Shown here: one piece after another, positions 24,533-32,321 of the stretch
Numbering within the stretch: position 1 is the first letter of the stretch
Layout of the letters: each line of letters starts with the position of its first letter
Source: Streptomyces sp. CG4
GTDB taxonomy: Bacteria > Actinomycetota > Actinomycetes > Streptomycetales > Streptomycetaceae
DNA length: 64,000 nucleotides
NCBI RefSeq assembly: GCF_041080655.1
Contig: NZ_CP163525.1
Location: forward strand, 8,122,001 to 8,186,000
Direction: 5' to 3'
The notes under the pieces: generated by a model
Databases searched by the model: none
Told to the model about the DNA's origin: nothing
Seen by the model: the letters and a program-made list of their open reading frames with translations, nothing else
Made by a program: the position numbers and the translations under genes

Positions 24533-24970
24533 ATGGCAGACCATCTGGAAGCATCCGTCACTCTGCCGAGCGATCCCGCCTCGGTCTCCGCCGCCCGCTC
24601 GTACGTCGTGGGCACGCTCGCGGAGTGGGGCCTGCCGTCGGACACCGACGTGGCCGACACCGTCCGCCTCATCGTCTCCGAACTCGCCACGAACGCCGTA
24701 CAGCACACCTTCGGGCAGTCACCCACCTTCACGGTCGACATCGCGCTGGACCGTGACGAACATCTGCGCATCGGCGTCACGGACAGTCACCCGCGATTTC
24801 CGAAGAGACTGCCTGCCGCCGTCCAGCAGGACAACGGCCGCGGCATGGTCATCATCCGCTGGCTCACCGCCGAATGCGGCGGCAAACTCCTCGTCCGCCC
24901 CACCCGCGAGGGCGGCAAGACCATCTCCATCGAACTCCCGTGGACGTCTCCGGTGGAGCCGGTGCCGTAG
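24533..24970 (+). CDS. Anti-sigma-like ATP-binding protein (HATPase_c_2)
   Basis: The 145-residue protein is a lone GHKL-type ATPase domain. N-box: LIVSELATNAVQHT; G1-box: IGVTDSHPRFPKR; G2-like: DNGRGMVIIRWLTAECGG. These RsbW/SpoIIAB-type proteins act as anti-sigma or partner-switching kinases. In Streptomyces they occur beside WhiJ/DUF397 pairs as here, divergently transcribed. The strand LVRPTREGGKTISIELPW closes the fold. ATG 24533 is the start in frame with the conserved ATP-binding core. Target sigma factor unknown. Confidence 0.88.
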   Translation: MADHLEASVTLPSDPASVSAARSYVVGTLAEWGLPSDTDVADTVRLIVSELATNAVQHTFGQSPTFTVDIALDRDEHLRIGVTDSHPRFPKRLPAAVQQDNGRGMVIIRWLTAECGGKLLVRPTREGGKTISIELPWTSPVEPVP

Positions 24971-24980
24971 ACCCCGGTCG

Positions 24981-25892
24981 TCATCGCCCGGCTCGGCGGA
25001 AGGCTCCGCGCAGCAGCGCCCGGAAGGCGTCCGCGGCCGGAGTCGTCTCGTCCGCGCGGTGGGCCACCGAGATGGTCCGGCGCAGACGGCCCGGCTCCAG
25101 GGGGCGCACCCCCACCGGTGTGACGGCCGTGCGGGCCACCATCTCCGGTACGACGGCCACGCCGAGGCCGGCGCTGACGAGCGCGCACACCACGGCGTAC
25201 CCGGGCGTCGGGACCAGCAGTGCCGGGGTGGCGCCCGCCTCGGCGAGCAGGGCCTCGACCTCGCGCCGGGCCGGATGGTGCGGCGCCATGCTGATCAACG
25301 GCTGCCCGGCCAGCTCCGCCAGCGGCAGCCGGGACGAGGCACTGCTCAGGGCGTGTCCCGGTGCGGTCACCAGCACCAGCTCCTCCACCAGGACCGGCTC
25401 CAGACGCACCGACGACGGCACCGGCACGGGCTCGGCCGGGTGATAGGTGTGGGTCAGCGCCAGGTCCACCTCGCCGGCCGCCACCGCCGTGACCCCGGCC
25501 GGCGGGTCGTAGTCCGCGACCGACAGGGTGACCTCCGGATGCGCCCGGCGGAACGCGCTCAGCGCAGGCGGCAGCAGATGCACCCCGGCGGTCGGGAAGG
25601 TGCCGAGCCGCAGTGTGCCGCCGGTGAGTCCGGTGAGCCGCGCCAGTTCGTGCCGGGCCCGCTCCAGTTCGTCGAGCACCCTCCGGGCCCGAGCCACCAG
25701 CACCTCGCCCGCCTCGGTCAGCCGGGCTCCCCGGTGATGGCGGACCAGCAGCGCGGTGCCCGCCTCCCGCTCCAGCTTGGCCAGCTGCTGGGAGAGGGCG
25801 GGCGGGGTGTAGCCGAGCCGGTCGGCGGCCCGGGTGATCGAGCCGGCCTCCGCCACGGCGACCAGCGCGGCCAGCCGAGTGGGGTCGTACAC
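24981..25892 (-). CDS. LysR-family transcriptional regulator
   Basis: The 303-residue protein starts at GTG 25892 with a typical LysR helix-turn-helix (RLAALVAVAEAGSITRAADR, TPPALSQQLAKLEREAGTAL) and has an effector-binding domain (LRLGTFPTAGVHLLPPALSA; ADYDPPAGVTAVAAGEVDLA). It is divergent from a LysE-type exporter, the classical LysG/LysE arrangement in which an amino acid effector induces its own efflux. A perfect 9-bp-arm palindrome lies 6 bp upstream of its start (25899-25921), so autoregulation is likely. The effector is unknown. Confidence 0.9.
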   Translation of the reverse strand: MYDPTRLAALVAVAEAGSITRAADRLGYTPPALSQQLAKLEREAGTALLVRHHRGARLTEAGEVLVARARRVLDELERARHELARLTGLTGGTLRLGTFPTAGVHLLPPALSAFRRAHPEVTLSVADYDPPAGVTAVAAGEVDLALTHTYHPAEPVPVPSSVRLEPVLVEELVLVTAPGHALSSASSRLPLAELAGQPLISMAPHHPARREVEALLAEAGATPALLVPTPGYAVVCALVSAGLGVAVVPEMVARTAVTPVGVRPLEPGRLRRTISVAHRADETTPAADAFRALLRGAFRRAGR

Positions 25893-25898
25893 CCCATC

Positions 25899-25921
25899 AG
25901 CCTAAAGCATTCCTTTAGGCT
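25899..25921. promoter_or_regulatory. LysR operator palindrome
   Basis: AGCCTAAAG-CATTC-CTTTAGGCT is a perfect inverted repeat with 9-bp arms in the 83-bp region between the divergent LysR and LysE genes. Its AT content contrasts with its surroundings. It is in the right place to control both. Confidence 0.7.
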
Positions 25922-25975
25922 CACTCAGAGAATCCGAAATACCTGCTGAAGGTTCCGCCGGGGCACGCTGGCGGC

Positions 25976-26593
25976 ATGGACGCACAGCTCATCGCCTTCA
26001 CCGGGATCGCCGCCGGACTCGTCGCCATGCCGGGCGCCGACTTCACCGTGGTCGTACGCAACGCGCTGGTCTCGCGCCGGGCCGGCGCGGTCTGCGGGCT
26101 CGGCATCGCGGGCGGGCTCCTGGTGCACGCCACCCTGGCGGTGGCAGGCGTCGCGGCCGTACTGGTGGCCGTCCCCGCGCTGTTCCGGGCAATGCAGCTG
26201 CTGGGCGGCGCCTATGTGCTGCAGCTGGGGGTGCGCACCCTGTGGTCGCTGCGCGGGTCCGCCGAGGCACCCGAGGAGACGGCGGCCCGGGCGGCACACC
26301 CGCTGCGCCAGGGCTTTGTCACCAACGTCCTCAATCCGAAGGCGTCGCTGACCTTCCTCAGCCTGCTGCCGCAGTTCGTGCCCGCCGGAAGCCATGCGCT
26401 GCCCCGGACACTGCTGCTCGCGCTGATCGTCTGCACGCTGGCACTGGTGTGGTTCCAGGCGGTCGTGCTGCTGGTGGACCGGCTGGGCAGGTGGTTGCGC
26501 CGACCCCGGGCCGCCCGTGGGCTCCAGGCGGGCACCGGGGTGGCGCTGACGGTGCTGGGAGCGGCTCTGCTGCTGGAGCCGCTCCTGGCCTGA
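25976..26593 (+). CDS. LysE-family amino acid/metabolite exporter
   Basis: The 205-residue protein has six hydrophobic segments typical of LysE/RhtB exporters. FTGIAAGLVAMPGADFTVVV holds the GADFT variant of the family GPxxT motif, followed by GIAGGLLVHATLAVAGVAAV, LLGGAYVLQLGVRTLWSL, and GFVTNVLNPKASLTFLSLLP with the conserved NPK. It should export an amino acid or derivative using the proton gradient. It is divergent from the LysR regulator gene across the 25899-25921 palindrome, which predicts effector-dependent induction. Substrate unknown. Confidence 0.88.
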   Translation: MDAQLIAFTGIAAGLVAMPGADFTVVVRNALVSRRAGAVCGLGIAGGLLVHATLAVAGVAAVLVAVPALFRAMQLLGGAYVLQLGVRTLWSLRGSAEAPEETAARAAHPLRQGFVTNVLNPKASLTFLSLLPQFVPAGSHALPRTLLLALIVCTLALVWFQAVVLLVDRLGRWLRRPRAARGLQAGTGVALTVLGAALLLEPLLA

Positions 26594-26600
26594 CGTCGGG

Positions 26601-27075
26601 TCAGTTGATCCGTCCGTACCAGACGCTGGAGGTCCAGATCTTCTGGAGCCGCACCACGTCACCGGTCTTCGGTGCATGCCAGATCTTCCCGTGACCGGCG
26701 TAGATGCCGACGTGGTAGACGTAGGAACCCGAGTGGAAGAACACCAGGTCACCGGCCCTCCGGCTGCCGGCTGAGATGTGGTGCGACGTGTTGTACTGTG
26801 CGGCGGCGGTGCGCGGCAGGCTCTTGCCCGCCTTCTTGAACGAGTAGAGCGTCAGGCCCGAGCAGTCGAACCTGTGCGGCCCGGTTGCCCCCCATTGGTA
26901 CGGCGCCCCCTGCTTGGAGGCCGCGACCTGGAGTGCTTTCGACGCGAGGGTCGCGGCCGAGGCGTCAGGAGCCAGACCGGGGACCGTGATCGAGCCGCCG
27001 ACGGCGGCGAGGGTGAGTGCCGAGGCCGTTCCGGCCCGGGCCATGAGCGACGGGACACGATTGAGCGCAGTCATG
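26601..27075 (-). CDS. Secreted NlpC/P60 peptidoglycan endopeptidase
   Basis: From ATG 27075 the protein has 157 residues. A signal peptide with hydrophobic core SALTLAAVGGSITVPG and likely cleavage after DASA precedes a single NlpC/P60 domain. The catalytic Cys is in RFDCSGLTLYSFKKAG, the His in YVYHVGIYAGHGKIWHAP, and a third polar residue follows. These enzymes cut peptidoglycan stem peptides and help growth, division or spore germination. A longer upstream frame to 27245 would cross the riboswitch and is rejected. Regulation by c-di-AMP is strongly indicated by the ydaO-type leader just upstream, as for other Streptomyces wall hydrolases. Confidence 0.92.
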
Positions 27076-27078
27076 CGC

Positions 27079-27230
27079 AACCCTTCGTCAGCCGCCTGTG
27101 AAGGATGACCTGTCGGATTCGGGCTGGCGAAGTTGCCCGGCCGCGTTGCCGCGGCTTCACCCCAAGGGCTGCTCGGAACCTCCGGCCGTCCGCGACGAAC
27201 AGACGAACTTCCGTTCCGGTGACCCGTCTT
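27079..27230 (-). ncRNA. c-di-AMP riboswitch (ydaO-yuaA)
   Basis: Read on the minus strand, the leader contains the conserved order GCCGGAGGTTCCGAGC, GGGGTGAAGCCGCGGC with a paired CGCGGCCGGGC, GCCCGAATCCGACAGGTCA and AGGCGGCTGACGAAGGG, ending a few bases before the hydrolase ATG. This matches the ydaO/yuaA consensus, including the GGGGTGAA and AATCCGACAG core. In Actinobacteria this riboswitch turns off cell-wall hydrolase genes when c-di-AMP is abundant. Boundaries are approximate. Confidence 0.9.
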
Positions 27231-27650
27231 GCTCGGGTCCTCCACTCCTGCCGATCCACTCCTGTCGACCGGTCATCCGGGCGGCGGCAGGATTCGGCGT
27301 CCGCCCGGACCGCCCCGCCGCGGTGGCGGGGGCTTGTCGTCAGACAGGGATCTTCACCTACAGCTGTCTGAAAATCCCAACGGAATCGGGGATTTGTGGC
27401 GTTACTCACCACTCACTCGTTCGGGTGGACAACGTGCTGTTCAAGGCATCGTCAGATCCCGGTCGTAGCCCCGGACCTGGGGCGGAGCAACTCGTCCCGG
27501 GCCCGGGACCCGCGCAGTGTGCAAGTCTGAAAGCCTGAAAAGCGGCCTGGATATCCACCGGTCGGCGGTGCCCCGTTCGGGTTGTTTCGAGGCCGCTCCT
27601 CGCGAGCCGTGTCGACATTCGGATCATGTCCGGCCGGTCGGGCGTCCGGA
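27231..27650. other. Intergenic region with no recognised gene
   Basis: Upstream of the riboswitch and beyond, no convincing coding frame was found. It should contain the promoter of the NlpC/P60 transcript. The only structure noted is a 7-bp inverted repeat CAGACAG/CTGTCTG (27341-27347 and 27364-27370). Confidence 0.5.
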
Positions 27651-27956
27651 TCAGTGGCCGCCGTCGGGCGGGAGCGCGACGCGCGCGGTACGACGCTCAC
27701 CGTCCAGGACCCGCAAGGCCCGTGCCAGCGTGTCCCGGTGCAGCTCCGTCTCGCCCCGCTGGTGCATCAACGCGAGGGCGTCGCGCAGCTCTGCGGCCTT
27801 GCGTACCAGGGCCTGGGCCGCGCGCAGCCCGTGGTAGGTGTCCCCGCCGTGCGCGGGATTGACGCGGCCCAGCAGGTCGGCCGCCTCCAGATAACGGTCG
27901 ATCAGATCGCCCTCGGCACGCGTCAGTGCGGGCAGCGGCGGCAGGTCCGGCAGCAT
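27651..27956 (-). CDS. Small helical protein of unknown function downstream of clpP
   Basis: A 101-residue helical protein (LTRAEGDLIDRYLEAADLLG, YHGLRAAQALVRKAAELRDA, LALMHQRGETELHRDTLARA) with no signal peptide or membrane helix. Its ATG lies 7 bp after the clpP-type gene, so it is in the same transcript and may act with the protease. I do not recognise a named domain. The regular charge pattern suggests a helical bundle. Confidence 0.7.
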   Translation of the reverse strand: MLPDLPPLPALTRAEGDLIDRYLEAADLLGRVNPAHGGDTYHGLRAAQALVRKAAELRDALALMHQRGETELHRDTLARALRVLDGERRTARVALPPDGGH

Positions 27957-27963
27957 CGGCGGC

Positions 27964-28599
27964 TCACTTCGCGTCCGGTGCGCCGGGCATGCTCCGCCGG
28001 CTGGGCACGATGCCGTCCACCAGGCCGTAGGCCACCGCCGCGGGGGCGTCCAGGATCACGTCCCGCTCCAGATCCCGGTGTACCTGCTCCGCCGTGCGCC
28101 CGGTGTGCCGTACGAGCATCTCCTCCATCAGCGCGCGCACCCGGGTCAGCTCCTCGGCCTGGATGAGCAGGTCGCTGGGCTGGCCCTGCACCGGCTCGGC
28201 GAGCCGGGGCTGCTCGATCACCATGCGTGCGCCGGGCAGGGCGAACCGCTTGCCCGGGGTGCCGGCCGCGAGCAGCAGCGCGGCGTGGGACGCGGCCTGG
28301 CCCAGGCAGTAGGTCGCCACGTCGCAGCTGACGTAGCGCAGCGTGTCGTAGACGGCCGTCAGGGCGCTGAACGTGCCGCCCGGGGAGTTGACGTACAGCG
28401 TGATGTCCCGCTCCGGGGCCGCGTGTTCGAGGTACATGAGCTGGGCCATCACGTCGTTCGCGGCCGCGTCGTCGAGCGCGGTGCCGAGGAAGACGATCCG
28501 GTCCTCGAAGAGCTTGCCGTAGGGGTCGAGGGTGCGCACGCCGCCGCTGGTGCGCTCGGTGAACTCGGGCAGGACATGACGGGCGAAAGCTCGGGACAT
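27964..28599 (-). CDS. clpP: ClpP-family protein lacking the catalytic histidine
   Basis: The 211-residue protein has the ClpP fold throughout: FEDRIVFLGTALDDAAANDV, ITLYVNSPGGTFSALTAVYD, and the nucleophile region CLGQAASHAALLLAAG with Ser104. Exactly 25 residues on, where ClpP has His in the (I/L)HQP motif, this protein has Glu129 in MVIEQPRL. The Asp region VHRDLERDVILDAPAAVAYG is conserved. A Ser-His-Asp triad therefore cannot form unaided. It may be an inactive or regulatory subunit of a mixed ring with another ClpP, as Streptomyces carries several paralogues. It is divergent from a Phd-like antitoxin gene. Confidence 0.85.
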   Translation of the reverse strand: MSRAFARHVLPEFTERTSGGVRTLDPYGKLFEDRIVFLGTALDDAAANDVMAQLMYLEHAAPERDITLYVNSPGGTFSALTAVYDTLRYVSCDVATYCLGQAASHAALLLAAGTPGKRFALPGARMVIEQPRLAEPVQGQPSDLLIQAEELTRVRALMEEMLVRHTGRTAEQVHRDLERDVILDAPAAVAYGLVDGIVPSRRSMPGAPDAK

Positions 28600-28684
28600 G
28601 GGACACCCCTTCTCGGCGCACGGCCCCGGTGGGCTCGGCTTCTGTAAAAAATGTACAGGACGTACGTGACGTTAGAATGGGGTC

Positions 28685-29017
28685 ATGGCCTACGAGATTC
28701 CGGTGACGCAAGCCAGGGCTGAGCTCGCCGACCTGATCAACCGGGTGGTGTACGGCGGTGAGCGCGTCGTCGTGACACGGCACGGCAAGCCGCTGGTCGC
28801 GCTGGTCTCGGCCGCCGATCTGGAACGACTGGCCGCGCTCGACGAGCCGGCCGAGGAGCAGGTCGTCAGCTCGGTCTCGGGGGTCCGTGAGATCGGTTCC
28901 GCCCCGCGCGAACAGCAGCGGTTCGGGATCGCCGCGGAGCATCGCGGCCAGGGAGCCGCGGCCGAGCGGCGCGGTCCGGGCGTCGCCGCCGAGCATCGCG
29001 GGCCCGGCGTGTCCTGA
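28685..29017 (+). CDS. Phd/YefM-type antitoxin with repetitive tail
   Basis: The first 60 residues match Phd/YefM antitoxins: VTQARAELADLINRVVYGGE, RVVVTRHGKPLVALVSAADL, the N-terminal DNA-binding and dimerisation domain. The C-terminal tail, normally the toxin-neutralising part, is a degenerate repeat (IAAEHRGQGAAAERRGPGVA, then AAEHRGPGV) rich in Ala, Arg and Gly. No toxin gene follows; the urease cluster starts 227 bp later. It may be an orphan antitoxin serving a distant toxin or acting as a repressor of the divergent ClpP-type gene. The promoter region contains AT-rich TGTAAAAAATGTACA. Confidence 0.8.
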   Translation: MAYEIPVTQARAELADLINRVVYGGERVVVTRHGKPLVALVSAADLERLAALDEPAEEQVVSSVSGVREIGSAPREQQRFGIAAEHRGQGAAAERRGPGVAAEHRGPGVS

Positions 29018-29071
29018 CCCGGACGGGTATCGGCGCGCCCCTCGCGCGGTCATACGTGGATCAAGCTCTGG

Positions 29072-29087
29072 TTAACGTCGTTGAAAC
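29072..29087 (+). promoter_or_regulatory. GlnR-type nitrogen regulation box upstream of ureA
   Basis: TTAAC-GTCGTT-GAAAC fits the GlnR consensus gTnAC-n6-GaAAC with one change and a perfect second half. It lies 157 bp before the ureA start. GlnR control of urease is known in Streptomyces, so nitrogen-responsive regulation is likely. Confidence 0.6.
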
Positions 29088-29243
29088 TCCGGCGAACTAA
29101 CCTGCCGGTCCACGCCATCAGGGGTTTTTCTGCCCGGATTGAGGACGATCCGGGGATTTGTCTGTGTGTTACATCTATCCCCGTCGTGATGGCAGCGGCA
29201 ACCGGACCCCGCACGGTCCGGAGCAAGGACTGTGAGGTGGGAC

Positions 29244-29546
29244 GTGCAACTGACCCCGCACGAGCAAGAGAGGCTGCTCATCCATGTGGCGGCCGACGTC
29301 GCCGAGAAGCGCCGGGCCCGCGGGCTGAGGCTCAACCACCCGGAAGCGGTCGCCCTCATCACGTCGCACATCCTCGAAGGAGCCCGTGACGGCCGTACGG
29401 TCGCCGAGCTGATGTCCTCCGGCCGCAAGATCCTCACCCGGGACGACGTCATGGACGGCGTCCCGGAGATGATCCACGACGTCCAGGTGGAGGCCACCTT
29501 CCCGGACGGCACCAAGCTCGTCACCGTCCACGAGCCGATCATCTGA
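29244..29546 (+). CDS. ureA: Urease gamma subunit UreA
   Basis: The 100-residue gamma subunit starts at GTG 29244 (VQLTPHEQERLLIHVAADVA), behind GAGGTGG. A start at 29232 adds four residues not usual for UreA. Conserved blocks RLNHPEAVALITSHILEGAR, VAELMSSGRKILTRDDVMDG and VQVEATFPDGTKLVTVHEPI are present. It assembles with UreB and UreC into cytoplasmic urease, which hydrolyses urea to ammonia and carbamate. First gene of ureABCFGD; ureB follows after 10 bp. Confidence 0.95.
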   Translation: MQLTPHEQERLLIHVAADVAEKRRARGLRLNHPEAVALITSHILEGARDGRTVAELMSSGRKILTRDDVMDGVPEMIHDVQVEATFPDGTKLVTVHEPII

Positions 29547-29556
29547 GGGGGCCGCG

Positions 29557-29868
29557 ATGATTCCCGGAGAGATCCTGTTCGCGGACGACCCCGTCCATGT
29601 CAACGCCGGCCGTGAGATCACCCGGCTGACCGTGCTCAACGCCGCCGACCGGCCGGTCCAGGTCGGCTCCCACTACCACTTCGCCGAGGCCAACCCCGGC
29701 CTGGAGTTCGACCGCGCCGCGGCCCGCGGCAAGCGGCTGAACGTCGCCGCCGGCACCGCCGTCCGCTTCGAGCCCGGCATCCCCGTCGCCGTGGAACTCG
29801 TCCCCCTCGCCGGCGCCCGGATCGTGCCGGGCCTGCGCGGGGAGACCGGAGGTGCCCTCGATGCCTGA
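29557..29868 (+). CDS. ureB: Urease beta subunit UreB
   Basis: The 103-residue beta subunit begins MIPGEILFADDPVHVNAGRE and contains VQVGSHYHFAEANPGLEFDR and GTAVRFEPGIPVAVELVPLA, all UreB hallmarks. It is a structural subunit packing against UreC. The gene is complete and separate rather than fused to ureA, as is usual in Streptomyces. Its last 8 bases overlap the ureC start, so translation is coupled. Second gene of the operon. Confidence 0.95.
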   Translation: MIPGEILFADDPVHVNAGREITRLTVLNAADRPVQVGSHYHFAEANPGLEFDRAAARGKRLNVAAGTAVRFEPGIPVAVELVPLAGARIVPGLRGETGGALDA

Positions 29869-31582
29869 GATCGCCCGCGGCGCCTACGCCGACCTGTTCG
29901 GACCCACCACCGGCGACCGCATCCGGCTCGCCGACACCGACCTGCTGATCGAGATCGAGGAGGACCGCTGCGGCGGCCCCGGCGCCTCCGGGGACGAGGC
30001 GGTCTTCGGCGGCGGCAAGGTCATCCGCGAGTCCATGGGCCAGTCCCGCGCCACCCGCGCCGACGGCACCCCCGACACCGTGATCACCGGTGCCGTCGTC
30101 GTCGACCACTGGGGCGTCGTCAAGGCCGACGTCGGCATCCGCGACGGCCGGATCGCGGCGATCGGCAAGGCCGGCAACCCCGACACCATGGACGGGGTCC
30201 ACCCCGACCTGGTCATCGGCCCCGAGACCGAGATCATCGCGGGCAACGGGCGGATCCTCACCGCCGGCGCCATCGACGCGCACGTCCACTTCATCTGCCC
30301 GCAGATCGCCGACGAGGCGCTGGCCTCCGGCATCACCACCCTCGTGGGCGGCGGCACCGGCCCCGCGGAGGGCTCGAAGGCCACCACCGTCACGCCCGGG
30401 CCCTGGCATCTCGCCCGGATGTTCGAGGCGATGGAGGCCTACCCGGTCAACGTCGGTCTCCTCGGCAAGGGCAACACCGTCTCCCAGGAGGCGATGCTCT
30501 CCCAGATCCGCGGCGGCGCGGCCGGCCTGAAGCTGCACGAGGACTGGGGCACCACCCCGGCCGTCATCGACGCCTCGCTCACCGTCGCCGACCGCACCGG
30601 CATCCAGGTCGCCATCCACACCGACACCCTCAACGAGGCCGGATTCGTGGGCGACACCCTCGCCGCGATCGCGGGCCGGGGCATCCACTCGTACCACACC
30701 GAAGGCGCCGGCGGCGGGCACGCGCCGGACATCATGACCGTGGTCTCGCAGCCCAACGTGCTGCCCAGCTCCACCAACCCGACCCGGCCGTACACCGTCA
30801 ACACCGCCGAGGAACACCTCGACATGCTGATGGTGTGCCACCATCTCAACGCCGCCGTCCCCGAGGACCTGGCGTTCGCCGAGTCCCGGATCCGGCCGTC
30901 CACCATCGGCGCGGAGGACATCCTCCACGACCTCGGCGCGATCTCGATCATCTCCTCCGACTCCCAGGCGATGGGACGGGTGGGCGAGGTCGTCCTGCGG
31001 ACCTGGCAGACGGCTCATGTCATGAAGCGGCGGCGCGGCGCGCTGCCGGGCGACGGGCGCGCCGACAACCGACGGGTACGGCGGTACGTCGCCAAGTACA
31101 CGATCAATCCCGCGCTCGCCCAGGGCCTCGCCGCCGAGATCGGCTCCGTCGAGACCGGCAAGCTCGCCGACCTCGTGCTGTGGGACCCGGTCTTCTTCGG
31201 CGTCAAGCCGCTCCTCGTGCTCAAGGGCGGCCAGATCGCGTATGCGCAGATGGGCGACGCCAACGCCTCCATCCCGACCCCGCAGCCGATCCTGCCGCGC
31301 CCGATGTACGGCGCGATCGGCCGCGCCCCGGCCGCCAACTCGGTGAACTTCGCCGCCCCGTTGGCGATCGAGGACGGGTTGCCCGAGCGCCTGGGGCTCG
31401 GCAAGCGGTTCGTGGCGATCGAGTCCACGCGCGGCGTCACCAAGGCCGACATGCGCGAGAACGACGCCCGGCCCGACGTCCGGATCGACCCCGACAGCTT
31501 CGCCGTGCACATCGACGGCGAACTGGTCGAGGCGGCACCGGCGGCCGAACTGCCCATGGCCCAGCGCTACTTCCTCTTCTGA
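29861..31582 (+). CDS. ureC: Urease alpha (catalytic) subunit UreC
   Basis: The 573-residue catalytic subunit uses ATG 29861 after GGAGG; a GTG at 29852 in frame is less suitable. Nickel ligands and the carbamylated Lys are visible: DAHVHFICP (HxH), LKLHEDWGTTP (Lys), IHTDTLNEAGF, SYHTEGAGGGHAPD, and the flap His in MVCHHLN. It hydrolyses urea at a bi-nickel centre. No residue needed for catalysis appears lost. It overlaps ureB; ureF follows after 10 bp. Confidence 0.97.
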   Translation: MPEIARGAYADLFGPTTGDRIRLADTDLLIEIEEDRCGGPGASGDEAVFGGGKVIRESMGQSRATRADGTPDTVITGAVVVDHWGVVKADVGIRDGRIAAIGKAGNPDTMDGVHPDLVIGPETEIIAGNGRILTAGAIDAHVHFICPQIADEALASGITTLVGGGTGPAEGSKATTVTPGPWHLARMFEAMEAYPVNVGLLGKGNTVSQEAMLSQIRGGAAGLKLHEDWGTTPAVIDASLTVADRTGIQVAIHTDTLNEAGFVGDTLAAIAGRGIHSYHTEGAGGGHAPDIMTVVSQPNVLPSSTNPTRPYTVNTAEEHLDMLMVCHHLNAAVPEDLAFAESRIRPSTIGAEDILHDLGAISIISSDSQAMGRVGEVVLRTWQTAHVMKRRRGALPGDGRADNRRVRRYVAKYTINPALAQGLAAEIGSVETGKLADLVLWDPVFFGVKPLLVLKGGQIAYAQMGDANASIPTPQPILPRPMYGAIGRAPAANSVNFAAPLAIEDGLPERLGLGKRFVAIESTRGVTKADMRENDARPDVRIDPDSFAVHIDGELVEAAPAAELPMAQRYFLF

Positions 31583-31592
31583 TGGCGGCGTG

Positions 31593-32267
31593 ATGGCACG
31601 GGCAGCACTTCTCGTCCTGGCCGACGGCCGCTTCCCCGCCGGAGGGCACGCGCACTCCGGCGGGGCGGAGGCCGCCGTCAAGGCCGGGCGCATCACCTGC
31701 GCCGCGCACCTGGAGGACTTCTGCCGGGGCCGGCTGCAGACCGCCGGGCTGGTCGCGGGAGCGGTGGCGGCCGCCGCCGTACTCGGCGTGGATCCGGGGG
31801 AGCTGGACGCGGCGGCGGACGCCCGCACACCGTCTCCGGCTCTCCGGATCGCCGCGCGCCGGCTCGGCCGGCAGCTGCTGCGGGCCGCCCGGGCGAGCTG
31901 GCCGTCGGCCGAACTCGAAGCGCTGGCAGGGGAGTTCCCCAAGGGAGCCCATCAGCCGGTGGTGCTCGGCCTGGCCGCGCGGGCGGCCGGACTGGGCCCG
32001 GACGACGCGGCGTACTGCGCGGCGTACGAGAGCGTGAGCGGGCCGGCGACGGCCACGGTGCGTCTGCTGAGCCTGGACCCGTTCGACGCGACCGGTGTGC
32101 TGGCGCGGCTGGCGCCCGAGCTGGACCGGGTCGCCGACCGGGCCGTGGAGGCGGCGCGGCGGGCTGCCGCCGAGGGGGTCGACGCGCTGCCCGCCGCTTC
32201 CGGGCCCTTGCTGGAAGTCGGTGCGGAGTGGCACGCGGCCTGGCCGGTACGCCTGTTCGCATCCTGA
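31593..32267 (+). CDS. ureF: Urease accessory protein UreF
   Basis: The 224-residue protein is an all-helical UreF. It begins LLVLADGRFPAGGHAHSGGA, the usual DGRFPxGGxxHSGG start, and contains LARAPELDRVADRA-like C-terminal helices and the TVRLLSLDPFDATGVLARLA segment. UreF bridges the UreABC apoprotein and UreG during nickel insertion and gates GTP hydrolysis. The start may be ATG 31593 or GTG one codon earlier. Streptomyces lacks ureE in this cluster, as here. Confidence 0.92.
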   Translation: MARAALLVLADGRFPAGGHAHSGGAEAAVKAGRITCAAHLEDFCRGRLQTAGLVAGAVAAAAVLGVDPGELDAAADARTPSPALRIAARRLGRQLLRAARASWPSAELEALAGEFPKGAHQPVVLGLAARAAGLGPDDAAYCAAYESVSGPATATVRLLSLDPFDATGVLARLAPELDRVADRAVEAARRAAAEGVDALPAASGPLLEVGAEWHAAWPVRLFAS

Positions 32268-32321
32268 TATCCCTCGCCCCCGCCGCCCCTGCCCGTCCCG
32301 TCCTCCTCTGGAGCCGCTGTT

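Noticed and set aside
27386..29161. CGGGGATTTGT occurring upstream of both the NlpC gene leader (27387) and ureA (29151) as a shared promoter element
   Set aside because: Only 11 bases match, the orientations relative to the genes differ, and spacing to the following GTTAC differs; probably chance.
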